A stretch of DNA of 64,000 bases. Origin: Cloacibacterium normanense. Its GTDB lineage: Bacteria > Bacteroidota > Bacteroidia > Flavobacteriales > Weeksellaceae. Positions within the stretch are counted from its first letter, which is position 1, and every line of letters begins with the position of its first letter. Of this stretch, positions 28,256 through 36,687 are shown in pieces. Location of the stretch: the NCBI RefSeq assembly GCF_002943105.1, contig NZ_PTPZ01000001.1, forward strand, positions 595,977 to 659,976. Direction: 5' to 3'. Both the position numbers and the translations under genes were made by a program. The notes beneath the pieces are model-generated. The model made no database searches and was not told where the DNA came from. It saw nothing but the letters and a program-made list of their open reading frames with translations.

Positions 28256-29233
28256 GTGTCAAACATCGTAGAAGAAATCAAGAAGCCGATTAACGAAGAA
28301 ATGAAACTTTTTGAACAAAAGTTTTATGAATCTATGCAAAGTAAAGTTCCTTTGCTGGATAAAGTTACTCGTTTTATTGTAACCACCAAAGGAAAGCAAA
28401 TGCGACCAATGTTTGTATTTCTTACCGCTCAATTGGTAGGAAATGTAAATGAAAAAACATTTCGCGGCGCTTCTATGATTGAATTGATTCACACTGCTAC
28501 TTTGGTTCATGATGACGTAGTAGACGAAAGTTTTAAACGTCGTAATTTCTTTTCTATCAATGCTTTATGGAAAAATAAAATCGCAGTTTTAGTAGGTGAT
28601 TATTTACTTTCTAAGTCAGTTTTACTTTCTACTGATAATAAAGATTTTGATTTATTGGCTGTTATTTCTAGAACCATCAGAGAAATGTCTGAAGGTGAGT
28701 TGCTTCAATTAGAAAAAGCTAGAAAATTAGATATTACTGAAGACGTTTATTATGAAATTATTCGTCAAAAAACGGCTACACTTATTGCTGCTTGTTGCGA
28801 AGTAGGTGTTTTGTCTAATGGCGCTGATGAAGTTTTAGCCAAAAAAATGCAAGATTTCGGGACTTATACAGGAATGGCGTTCCAAATTAAAGACGATTTG
28901 TTTGATTATCTTTCTAAAAATATTATTGGAAAACCAGTTGGAATTGACATTAAAGAACAAAAGATGACTTTGCCGCTTATTCATACTCTGAAAACGGCGA
29001 ATGAAGCTGATAGAAAGTATTATTTCAATACTATTAAAAGATATAATAACGACCAAAAACGTGTAAAAGAACTGATAGAATTTGTGAAAAAATCTGGTGG
29101 ATTGGATTATGCAATTGGGGTGATGAAAGATTTTCAGCAAAAAGCAAAAGATATCCTTGCAGAATTCCCTGATTCTGACGCGAAACATTCTCTTAATTTG
29201 ATGCTTGATTACGTTATAGAGAGGAAGTTTTAA
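28256..29233 (+). CDS. Long-chain trans-polyprenyl diphosphate synthase
   Basis: An all-trans polyprenyl synthase (325 residues from GTG 28256), probably making the side chain of menaquinone, the main quinone of this phylum. The first Asp-rich motif region is HDDVVDE, the second KDDLFDY. GKQMRPMFVFL and ISRTIREMSEGELLQLEKA are the expected neighbours. A GTG start (SNIVEEIKKPINEEM) matches the usual N-terminus better than the upstream TTG, which overlaps the promoter. The 3' end overlaps the convergent regulator gene by 20 bp. Chain length cannot be read from sequence. Confidence 0.92.
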   Translation: MSNIVEEIKKPINEEMKLFEQKFYESMQSKVPLLDKVTRFIVTTKGKQMRPMFVFLTAQLVGNVNEKTFRGASMIELIHTATLVHDDVVDESFKRRNFFSINALWKNKIAVLVGDYLLSKSVLLSTDNKDFDLLAVISRTIREMSEGELLQLEKARKLDITEDVYYEIIRQKTATLIAACCEVGVLSNGADEVLAKKMQDFGTYTGMAFQIKDDLFDYLSKNIIGKPVGIDIKEQKMTLPLIHTLKTANEADRKYYFNTIKRYNNDQKRVKELIEFVKKSGGLDYAIGVMKDFQQKAKDILAEFPDSDAKHSLNLMLDYVIERKF

Positions 29234-30935
29234 TATTTTCCTTCATCATTTTAATGAAGTAAGAAGGTTTAATCTCAAATTTTCTCTGGAAATTATCAGA
29301 AAATGCTTCTGCATTCGTAAATCCTGCAATATTTGCCAATTCTTTAATTTCTTTTTCTAAAAATTGATGCTCTGTTTTGAGCAATTCTACAATATATTCT
29401 AATCTTAAGTCATTGAGGTAATTACTAAAGCTTTTCTCTTTATAAGCATTAATAATTTTGGAAAGATAAGTAGGATTGGTTCCTAATTTTTCGCTGAGTA
29501 ATTTTTGAGTGATTTTAGAATCTAGAAATTGTTGTTCTTTTTCGAAAATATCTAACTGTTCTAGAATATATGTGACTGTGGATTCACTAAGTCCAGCGAT
29601 TTTAGGAGTTACAGTTTTATCCTCATCAACAATTGTAACTGGGATTTTCTTGATTTCTGTATTTTTTGAAATGATTTGCTCAAAACGTTCTTTATATTTC
29701 CTTTGCATTTGAAAATATTTATATGTAGAAAACGAAATCAAAACAATGCTGATAATGATTACAAAAAGTGTGAGGTATTGATGAATTTTTAAGCTGTTTT
29801 CAATACTGTTTTTCTCGTCAATCAATTTTTTTGTATCATATTCTTTATGAATTTTGGCAAAAAGATATTTGTAGTTCTTTTCGTAGGATTTATCTAGAGA
29901 CATTAATTTGTTAATGTATTCGAGTTGTTTGTTGGTATTGTTTTTAGAAGCGTAGTATTCTATAAGTAATTCATAGGCAGGTCTGAACTGAGGATCTTGA
30001 TTTTTGTCTTTGTAATATTCTTTGTCTAATTTTTCAAAATATTTTACAGCTTCTTTTTTATTTCCAAGTTTCCAATAAGACATTCCTAAGTAGAAAATAT
30101 CTGTATAATGAGGCCAATTGTCTTGATATAAAAGTTGTGCTTTTTTAAGTTTATTAATTGCTACAGAAAACTTTTTTAGATAATAAGCATCAGTTCCTTC
30201 ACAAGATATAAAATATGGAATTAAATGTCTTGCATTGTTTTTATTAATGAATTCGTATGCTTCTTTGTATAAAGAATTATTTTCAGAATGTTTTTTTAGT
30301 TTTGTATTACAGTCAATTAAGCTCATAAGAGCATAACTGTAGTATGTTTTATAATCATATCCTAATTCAGTTTCATTTATAGGCTGTTTGAAAAATTCAA
30401 CACATATGCTAAGGTGTTTTTTTGCTTCTGTGATTTGCCCTAATAACATTTTGTTTTGAGCAATGAAATAAAGAGTTTTGTAATTAATGTAATCATTTTT
30501 TACATTATTCAAGTATTTTTTTGCTTGCAAAATATAATCTAAGGCAGGTCCATATTGATAATAATCCATTAACAATACTCCTTTGTTAAGTAAAGCCTCT
30601 GAAATAAGTTCGTTATTATTAGTTTTTTTAGCAATTACTATTGCGCTATCGGCGTATTTATATCCAATATCTTCAAGTGTGGCTTTACTAGCGTATCTGT
30701 AAGCATAAATCAATGCCTGATCGTTATTTTCTTTTTTAGATTTCTTTATGTAATATTTAATTGTTGGTAAAGTATTACTATTAATAGAAATTAAACTATC
30801 AATTTTTTTTTCTAATTCTAAAAAAGATAAATCTTCTAATTTTTTTCCTTGAGCATTTAATTGAATGTGGAAGAAAAATAAAAGTATTATTATTAAGTGA
30901 TTGATAATCAGTTTTTTAATTTTGTTGATTTCCAA
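29214..30935 (-). CDS. Membrane-anchored TPR - AraC-type HTH regulator, paralogue 1
   Basis: A 573-residue protein: signal peptide or anchor (about residues 10-28, HLIIILLFFFHIQLNAQ), a periplasmic TPR-like solenoid (about 35-380; YSYALMSLIDCNTKLKK, YLGMSYWKLGNKKEAVKYFE), one transmembrane helix (about 385-405), then a cytoplasmic AraC-family double HTH (about 465-565) ending in AGFTNAEAFSDNFQRKF, the AraC second-HTH signature. The topology implies that a periplasmic signal controls DNA binding directly, without a kinase. The adjacent paralogue has the same build. The gene overlaps the prenyl synthase gene by 20 bp, tail to tail. The ligand and targets are unknown. Confidence 0.82.
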   Translation of the reverse strand: MEINKIKKLIINHLIIILLFFFHIQLNAQGKKLEDLSFLELEKKIDSLISINSNTLPTIKYYIKKSKKENNDQALIYAYRYASKATLEDIGYKYADSAIVIAKKTNNNELISEALLNKGVLLMDYYQYGPALDYILQAKKYLNNVKNDYINYKTLYFIAQNKMLLGQITEAKKHLSICVEFFKQPINETELGYDYKTYYSYALMSLIDCNTKLKKHSENNSLYKEAYEFINKNNARHLIPYFISCEGTDAYYLKKFSVAINKLKKAQLLYQDNWPHYTDIFYLGMSYWKLGNKKEAVKYFEKLDKEYYKDKNQDPQFRPAYELLIEYYASKNNTNKQLEYINKLMSLDKSYEKNYKYLFAKIHKEYDTKKLIDEKNSIENSLKIHQYLTLFVIIISIVLISFSTYKYFQMQRKYKERFEQIISKNTEIKKIPVTIVDEDKTVTPKIAGLSESTVTYILEQLDIFEKEQQFLDSKITQKLLSEKLGTNPTYLSKIINAYKEKSFSNYLNDLRLEYIVELLKTEHQFLEKEIKELANIAGFTNAEAFSDNFQRKFEIKPSYFIKMMKENIKTSSL

Positions 30936-31203
30936 TTTTAGTTTTTTTACAATGTTAAAACAAAAAATTGGAATAAGAAATATGATATTTTTTCAAAAAA
31001 TCCCGGTTGATTTTTATGAATTCCGAGTTCACTTTTTAGTAAGGGAATAATGAAAAGAGTAGTTTTGCTTCATCTTATAGAAACACAATAAAAAGGGGTA
31101 AGATTTAATAACCAAAAAAAAAACAATACTATTTAGAATAGTAAAGTTCTTCTTCAAAAAACTTCAACATGAAAATGTTGAAGTTTTTTTATTTAGATGT
31201 TTT
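30936..31203. other. Spacer between the two regulator genes
   Basis: About 270 bp of A-rich DNA. A strong hairpin (AACTTCAAC/GTTGAAGTT, 31156-31190) acts as terminator of the upstream regulator on the minus strand. A 13-codon plus-strand frame at about 31051 (MKRVVLLHLIETQ) is not convincing. No consensus promoter for paralogue 1 was recognised. Confidence 0.6.
31156..31190 (-). terminator. Terminator of regulator paralogue 2
   Basis: AACTTCAAC-ATTTTCAT-GTTGAAGTT with a T tract on the minus strand, 14 nt after the stop at 31204. Confidence 0.8.
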
Positions 31204-32988
31204 TTAAGAATGGGTTTTAATATTTTCCTTCATCATTTTAATGAAGTAGGAAGGTTTTATCTCAAATTTTCTTTGGAAGTTATCAGAAAAGTTTACCGCA
31301 TTCGTGAAACCTGCCAGAGATGCTAGATTTTTGATATCATAGTTTAAATAGGTAGCATCATTTTTGAGTAATTCTATAATATAGTCAATTCTTAAATCAT
31401 TAATATAATAGTTGAAATTTTTTCCTTTGTATACATTAATGATTTTAGAAAGGTAGGGTATATTGGTGTTGAATTCTTCACTTAAAAGTCTCAATGACAT
31501 TTGATTATCGGTAAACCTAAGTTCTTCTTCAAATTTGTCTAATTGTTCCAAAATATTTTGAACTAAAATTGGGTTAAGTCCAGGTATTTTATTATAAAAT
31601 TCAAGTTCAGAAGAATTTTTTGGTGTGGTAATTTTGATTTTGTCGTTTATTTTAAGAGTCTTTTGTTTTTGTTTTCCTTCTTTTAATTCTATTTGTGCTT
31701 GAGACTCTGACTTTTCTATATTAGGCTTCTGTGCAATAATTTCTTCAAATTTTTCTTTATATTTTTTTTGTAAAGAGTTATATCGATTCCAATAGAATAG
31801 TGAAGCCAGTATTGTTATTAATAATATTGAACTAATTATAGTTCTTTGATTTTTTAGAGAATTTTCAATTTTGTTCTTTTCATTAATTAATTTTTGGGTA
31901 TCATATTCTTTGTTAATCTTTGTATAGAGGTACTTGTAATTTTTTTCATAATTTCTATCAAGCGCCATTAATGTATTGATATATTTTAATTGCTTATCTC
32001 TATTACCAATGGAGTCATTATACTTAATTAATAGTTCATATGCTGGTCTAAATTCAGGGTTTAATTTTTTTGACTTGTCATATTCTTTATCAATTTCTTC
32101 AAAGTATTTAACTGCGACATCTCTTTTTCCAAGTTTCCAATTAGAAAGACCTATATAAAAAATATCAGTAATGTGTGGCCATTGGTCATTGTATAATCTA
32201 ATTGCCTCAGAAAGTTTTTTTATAGCTGACTTATAATTTTTTAAAAAATAATCATCTACGCCATCACAAGAAATAAAATATGGTTTATATATATTTAAAT
32301 CTTTATTATCAATGTAGCTGTAAGCTTCATTTAGAAATGGTTTATTTTGAGAGTGTTTTCCTATTTTAGTATTAGTATCTAAAATGCTCATAAGGCTATA
32401 GAGATAATATTTTTCATTATCCTCACCTAAAGATGATTTATTTACATTTTCTCTGAAATATGAAATACATTGTAATAATTCTTCATTTGCATCTTCATAT
32501 AATCCAAGATAAATTTTGTTTTGAGCAATAAAATATTTTGTCTTATTAGTGATATATGGATTTTTTAAATCTAATGAATATTTATTAGCTGTAAGAATAT
32601 TATCTAATGCGAGCTTATACAAAGAAGCATCCATTAAAACAACTCCTTTATTCAAATAAGCATCTGTTATTAGATTTTTATTATTAGAAATTTTACTGGT
32701 AATTAAAGCGCTATCTGTGTATTGAAAATTCTGAGGACTGCTAAAAATTTTACTGGCATAACGATATGCATAAAATAATGCTTCATTATTTTTATCTTTT
32801 TTTGATTTTTTTATGTAAAATTTGACAAGCTTAATCCCTTCATTATGGTTTATATCATATAAACTATCAATTTTTTTCTCAATTTTTACATAATTTAAAT
32901 ACTCAATATTATTATTTTGAGAGAAAAAAATATTTGAAATAAGTAGAATCAAAAAAAACAATATTTTTATGCTAAAGTGCTGATTCAT
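31204..32988 (-). CDS. Membrane-anchored TPR - AraC-type HTH regulator, paralogue 2
   Basis: A 594-residue paralogue of the preceding gene with the same order: signal peptide (FFLILLISNIFFS), TPR-like periplasmic region (about 35-375), transmembrane helix (about 383-403), a Lys/Glu-rich cytoplasmic linker longer than in paralogue 1, and a C-terminal AraC HTH. The last 73 nt aligned with paralogue 1 differ at only 4 positions, although other parts are much less alike, suggesting recent exchange at the 3' end. It is transcribed divergently from a small lipoprotein gene. Base composition is more A/T-rich than the neighbouring core genes. Function unknown; signal-responsive regulation is inferred. 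Confidence 0.82.
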   Translation of the reverse strand: MNQHFSIKILFFLILLISNIFFSQNNNIEYLNYVKIEKKIDSLYDINHNEGIKLVKFYIKKSKKDKNNEALFYAYRYASKIFSSPQNFQYTDSALITSKISNNKNLITDAYLNKGVVLMDASLYKLALDNILTANKYSLDLKNPYITNKTKYFIAQNKIYLGLYEDANEELLQCISYFRENVNKSSLGEDNEKYYLYSLMSILDTNTKIGKHSQNKPFLNEAYSYIDNKDLNIYKPYFISCDGVDDYFLKNYKSAIKKLSEAIRLYNDQWPHITDIFYIGLSNWKLGKRDVAVKYFEEIDKEYDKSKKLNPEFRPAYELLIKYNDSIGNRDKQLKYINTLMALDRNYEKNYKYLYTKINKEYDTQKLINEKNKIENSLKNQRTIISSILLITILASLFYWNRYNSLQKKYKEKFEEIIAQKPNIEKSESQAQIELKEGKQKQKTLKINDKIKITTPKNSSELEFYNKIPGLNPILVQNILEQLDKFEEELRFTDNQMSLRLLSEEFNTNIPYLSKIINVYKGKNFNYYINDLRIDYIIELLKNDATYLNYDIKNLASLAGFTNAVNFSDNFQRKFEIKPSYFIKMMKENIKTHS

Positions 32989-33105
32989 TTTGATTAATAA
33001 CAGAATTCTTTATTTATTTTAATTTAATAATAAATTATTTTTACAATAATACTGTTATTTTTTCTAAAACAAAACAGTTTTTTTATAAAACAACACTTAT
33101 ATTTT

Positions 33106-33148
33106 ATGAAATGACAGTTGAAAAATTTGTTTGTAGCTGTTGTTTCAT
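33106..33148. promoter_or_regulatory. Imperfect dyad, candidate operator
   Basis: ATGAAATGACAG (33106-33117) and CTGTTGTTTCAT (33137-33148) are inverted repeats matching at 10 of 12 positions. The pair brackets the -33 box of the small lipoprotein promoter, and the right arm lies between -33 and -7. It lies in the divergent region shared with regulator paralogue 2, so it could be a binding site for that protein (inference). Confidence 0.45.
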
Positions 33149-33158
33149 GATACATTTG
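33130..33158 (+). promoter_or_regulatory. Consensus promoter of the small lipoprotein gene
   Basis: TTTG (33130-33133), a 17-nt spacer, TACATTTG (33151-33158). The ATG at 33173 is 14 nt further on. Confidence 0.7.
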
Positions 33159-33172
33159 TAAAAAAATTAGTT

Positions 33173-33418
33173 ATGAAAAAAATTATTCTTTTATCCGTTA
33201 GTGCGTTAAGTGTTTTATTTGTATCATGTAGACAAAATGAAGATATTCTAAGTAATGAAGATATTCAAACTCTTAATATAATACAAAAGAATAGAGATTT
33301 AAGAGAATTAAATAATAAAAATAAAAAAGATACTATTTCAATAAAAACTCAAGTTTTAAGAACTGATTCTCTTTCAACTGTTTTATCATTTGATGAAATT
33401 GTAAAGCCACCAAGATAA
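33173..33418 (+). CDS. Small lipoprotein, paralogue of the protein at 33759
   Basis: An 81-residue protein with a lipoprotein signal peptide ending LFVSC, so it is probably anchored by Cys19 in a membrane. The mature part begins RQNEDILSNEDIQTLNIIQK and is polar, with no domain recognised. The ILSxxDIxxLxIIQxxRxLR pattern is shared with the 73-residue protein encoded at 33759-33980. It is transcribed divergently from the regulator paralogue 2 gene and followed 12 bp later by the first copy of a structured element. An upstream in-frame start (33140) lies before the -7 box and is rejected. Confidence 0.7.
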   Translation: MKKIILLSVSALSVLFVSCRQNEDILSNEDIQTLNIIQKNRDLRELNNKNKKDTISIKTQVLRTDSLSTVLSFDEIVKPPR

Positions 33419-33430
33419 TTTATATAAATC

Positions 33431-33516
33431 TAATAAAAAAGTAAAATAAAATTTTTTTTCATCGTTTGTGTTTTCTCTTTTCGCTGTTTGTTCTCAGAAC
33501 AGCGAAAGAGATTTTT
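33431..33516 (+). repeat. Structured direct repeat, copy A
   Basis: About 86 nt: an A-rich leader, eight T, CATCGTTTGTGTTTTC, then a hairpin with arms CTCTTTTCGCTGTT and AACAGCGAAAGAG, ending in five T. It lies 12 bp after the small lipoprotein stop and has terminator form. Confidence 0.85.
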
Positions 33517-33560
33517 GAAGATTTTTTTATTTAAATTTTTTGAAAGATTTAAAAATAATA

Positions 33561-33646
33561 TTAATAAAAAGTAAAATAAAATTTTTTTTCATCGTTTGTG
33601 TTTTCTCCTTTCGCTGTTTGTTCTCAGAGCAGCGAAGGAGATTTTT
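33561..33646 (+). repeat. Structured direct repeat, copy B (no gene in front)
   Basis: The same leader as copy A; hairpin arms are CTCCTTTCGCTGTT and AGCAGCGAAGGAG. Relative to A, one stem pair changes from T-A to C-G on both sides, and another becomes T-G. No small gene precedes it. Confidence 0.85.
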
Positions 33647-33758
33647 AAAAGAAAATTTTAAAATACAAATTAAAGAAATATCTAAGATGTACTTTGTTAT
33701 ATTCATAACCATATTTTAATCTTAGAAATTTAAAATATTAATTTAAAAATTTACTGTT

Positions 33759-33980
33759 ATGAAAAAATTTACACCAATATTGTTAGCATTGGCTTCAATC
33801 GCAGTATTATCATTTAAACAATCAAATAGTTCAGGGAAATCTGATGATGTTTTGAGTAAAAATGACATTGAGATTTTAGAAATTATACAAAATAAAAGAA
33901 AATTAAGAAATAGTAATGAAAATAAGACTACAGTAGTTTTACATAATGAAGAAGAAGCATTAAGATTTCTTAATAAGTAA
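33759..33980 (+). CDS. Small exported protein, paralogue of the lipoprotein at 33173
   Basis: A 73-residue protein with an N-terminal signal-like segment (MKKFTPILLALASIAVLSF) but no lipobox cysteine. The mature portion SDDVLSKNDIEILEIIQNKR aligns with the lipoprotein's EDILSNEDIQTLNIIQKN, so the two arose by duplication and differ in anchoring. It ends NEEEALRFLNK. No known family is recognised. It is followed after 19 bp by copy C of the structured element, the same arrangement as the first paralogue. The pairing of gene and element suggests that a unit was duplicated. Confidence 0.65.
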   Translation: MKKFTPILLALASIAVLSFKQSNSSGKSDDVLSKNDIEILEIIQNKRKLRNSNENKTTVVLHNEEEALRFLNK

Positions 33981-33999
33981 TATTCAGCTAAAATAAATC

Positions 34000-34084
34000 T
34001 AATAAAAGTAAAATAAAATTTTTTTTCATCGTTTGTGTTTTCTCCTTTCGCTGCTTGTTCTCAGAGCAGCGGAGGAGATTTTTT
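34000..34084 (+). repeat. Structured direct repeat, copy C
   Basis: Leader as in A and B; hairpin arms are CTCCTTTCGCTGCT and AGCAGCGGAGGAG. The pair that is T-A in A and T-G in B is C-G here, a full compensatory series. Confidence 0.85.
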
Positions 34085-34226
34085 AAAGACATCATCACAA
34101 TTATTCATACATTCATATTAATTAAGTTGAGCTTAACACAGTATTTCACTAGAAATATTGTGTTTTGTTTTGTAATTGAAAAATAATCAAAAAAATCAAT
34201 TTATTTTATCAATTCCATAATTTTAT

Positions 34227-34234
34227 TATCTTTG
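34227..34234 (+). promoter_or_regulatory. -7 element (TATCTTTG) of the E1 gene
   Basis: A TAnnTTTG match 20 nt upstream of ATG 34255. The -33 region (TTTT at 34204) is only a partial match. Confidence 0.5.
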
Positions 34235-34254
34235 TAAAAATCCTTATCCAAGAT

Positions 34255-36684
34255 ATGCAAACTACTTATATCGAAACACAAACAGTTTCTTTTCAAGATT
34301 TTAAGAATCAAATATTAGCAGACTATAAACTAGGTAGAATTTCTCGTGAAATGTCTTACATGGCAAGGAGAGAAGTTTTAACAGGTAAAGCTAAGTTCGG
34401 GATTGTAGGTGATGGTAAAGAATTACCACAATTAGCCATGGCAAAAGTTTTTAGGAACGGAGATTTTAGAAGTGGCTATTACAGAGACCAAACTTTCGCA
34501 TTAGCAGTTGGGGCTTTATCAGTAGAGAGTTTCTTTGCGCAGTTGTATGCAGATACTTCTGTAGAAAGAGAACCTGCTTCTGCTGGTAGACAAATGAATG
34601 GTCACTTTGCAACGCGCAGTTTAAATGAAGATGGGACTTGGAAAGATTTAACTCAAATTAAAAATATATCATCTGATATTTCTCCTACTGCTGGACAAAT
34701 GCCTAGACTTCTAGGTTTGGCTCAAGCTTCTAAGGTTTACAAATCAGTAAAATTTCATGGTTCAGATAAATTCAGCAATAATGGAAACGAAGTTGCTTTC
34801 GGAACTATTGGCGATGCATCATCTGCAGAAGGTCATTTCTGGGAAACATTAAACGCAGCTTGTGCTTTGCAAGTTCCTATGATTTTATCCATTTGGGATG
34901 ATGGTTACGGGATTTCTGTTCCTACTCATGACCAAAGAGCAAAAGAAGATATGGCAGAAATGCTTTCTGGCTTCCAAAGAAAAGAAGGAAAAACAGAAGG
35001 TTGCGAAATTATTCAAGTAAAAGCTTGGGATTATCCTGCACTTCTTGACGCTTATGCTAGAGCAGAGCATTTTGCCAGAACAGAATCTGTTCCTGTGGTA
35101 ATTCACGTGACAGATGTTACTCAGCCTCAAGGTCACTCTACATCTGGGTCTCACGAAAGATATAAATCTGAAGAAAGATTAAAATGGGAAGCGGATTTCG
35201 ACGGCTTAGAAAAATTTAAAGAATGGATTCTTAATTATTCTATTGAAATAGAAGGAAAAGAAGAAATATTAGCTACAGTAGAAGAACTTGAAAATATAGA
35301 AAAAGAAGCTAAAAAAATCGCTAAAGACGGTCAGAAAAAAGCTTGGGAAAATTATAGAAATTCTATAGAAGTTCTTAAAAATGAAGTACTTCCATTAGTA
35401 GAGAATCTAAAATCTCAGAATAGCGAAGTAGAAGCAGAACTGCAAAAATTCGGTTCTTTGATTTCTTATGCTAAAAAAGATATATTTAGTTTGATGAGAA
35501 AAGCTTTGCTTTTGACTAGAACTAATCAATCTACTGAAAGACAATGGATTGCTTCTAAATATGAACAGCTTTTAGCGCAAGAAAAAGAAAATTATTCATC
35601 ACACCTATATTCAGAATCTGAATGGAAATCTACCAATGTAAAAGAAGTAAAACCAATTTACTCAGAAAATTCTGAAATGGTAGATGGAAGAGTAGTGGTA
35701 AGAAATAATTTTGATAAAATCTTTGAAAAATATCCTGAAACTTTGGTTTTCGGTGAAGATGCAGGGAATATTGGTGACGTAAACCAAGGTTTAGAGGGAC
35801 TTCAAGAAAAATACGGAAAAGTAAGAGTAGCAGATACTGGTATTAGAGAAGCTACAATTTTGGGTCAAGGAATTGGTATGGCGATGCGTGGACTTCGTCC
35901 GATTGCAGAAATTCAGTATTTAGACTATATTTTGTATTGTTTACAAGGAATTAGTGATGATTTGGCAACACTTCATTACAGAACAAAAGGTGGACAAAAA
36001 GCACCAGTTATCATCAGAACTCGTGGTCATAGATTAGAAGGAATTTGGCATTCTGGTTCACCAATGGCTGGGATTATTAACCTAGTAAAAGGTGTTAATG
36101 TTTTGGTTCCTAGAAATTTGACTAAAGCAGCAGGTTTTTATAACACGATGCTTCAGAGTGATGAACCCGCAATTATTGTAGAAACACTCAATGGTTATAG
36201 ACTAAAAGAAAAACAACCGGATAATTTAGGTGAATTCACCGTTCCTGTTGGTAAAATAGAAGTAACTAAAGAAGGAAAAGATGTTACTCTAGTAACTTAT
36301 GGTTCTACTTGGAGATTGGTAATGGAAGCTGCCGAAGAATTAGAAAAATTGGGAATTTCTGCGGAAGTTATTGATATTCAGTCTTTAATACCTTTTGATA
36401 TTTCACATGAAGTGGCAGAAAGCGTGAAGAAAACCAATCGTTTAGTGATTATAGACGAAGACGTAGAAGGCGGAACTTCTGCATTTATTCTACAACAAAT
36501 TGTAGAAAAACAAAAAGCATTCAGATATTTGGATTCAGCTCCGTTAACGATTGCAGCAAATGATCACAGACCAGCTTATGCAAGTGATGGAGATTATTTC
36601 TCAAAACCTTCTGTAGATGATATGGTAGAGAAAATATATGCAGTTTTTCATGAAGCGAACCCTTCTCAATTTCCAAAAATTTAA
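34255..36684 (+). CDS. Fused alpha/beta E1 component of a 2-oxoacid dehydrogenase complex
   Basis: An 809-residue thiamine-diphosphate enzyme joining the alpha and beta E1 subunits in one chain. It decarboxylates a 2-oxo acid (branched-chain type or pyruvate) and passes the acyl group to E2. The alpha half (about 1-400) has GTIGDASSAEGHFWE and WDDGYGIS, a variant of the usual GDG...NN cofactor motif. The beta half (about 470-809) starts NNFDKIFEKYPETLVFGED and contains GIREATILGQGIGMAMRGLRP. A small lipoprotein gene and lpdA (E3) follow. No E2 gene is in the window. Confidence 0.92.
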   Translation: MQTTYIETQTVSFQDFKNQILADYKLGRISREMSYMARREVLTGKAKFGIVGDGKELPQLAMAKVFRNGDFRSGYYRDQTFALAVGALSVESFFAQLYADTSVEREPASAGRQMNGHFATRSLNEDGTWKDLTQIKNISSDISPTAGQMPRLLGLAQASKVYKSVKFHGSDKFSNNGNEVAFGTIGDASSAEGHFWETLNAACALQVPMILSIWDDGYGISVPTHDQRAKEDMAEMLSGFQRKEGKTEGCEIIQVKAWDYPALLDAYARAEHFARTESVPVVIHVTDVTQPQGHSTSGSHERYKSEERLKWEADFDGLEKFKEWILNYSIEIEGKEEILATVEELENIEKEAKKIAKDGQKKAWENYRNSIEVLKNEVLPLVENLKSQNSEVEAELQKFGSLISYAKKDIFSLMRKALLLTRTNQSTERQWIASKYEQLLAQEKENYSSHLYSESEWKSTNVKEVKPIYSENSEMVDGRVVVRNNFDKIFEKYPETLVFGEDAGNIGDVNQGLEGLQEKYGKVRVADTGIREATILGQGIGMAMRGLRPIAEIQYLDYILYCLQGISDDLATLHYRTKGGQKAPVIIRTRGHRLEGIWHSGSPMAGIINLVKGVNVLVPRNLTKAAGFYNTMLQSDEPAIIVETLNGYRLKEKQPDNLGEFTVPVGKIEVTKEGKDVTLVTYGSTWRLVMEAAEELEKLGISAEVIDIQSLIPFDISHEVAESVKKTNRLVIIDEDVEGGTSAFILQQIVEKQKAFRYLDSAPLTIAANDHRPAYASDGDYFSKPSVDDMVEKIYAVFHEANPSQFPKI

Positions 36685-36687
36685 AAA

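Larger units (their letters stand above)
33419..33758. other. Gene-free stretch holding two copies of the structured element
   Basis: About 340 bp, very A/T-rich. It holds element copies A (33431-33516) and B (33561-33646), separated by about 44 bp with no open frame. This looks like the remnant of a deleted gene plus element unit. The region before 33759 has no clear consensus promoter; CTTTGT near 33694 is a weak candidate. Confidence 0.65.

Noticed and set aside
31051..31092. 13-codon plus-strand frame (MKRVVLLHLIETQ) between the regulator genes
   Set aside because: Too short, no promoter of the local type and no similarity to the two small exported proteins.
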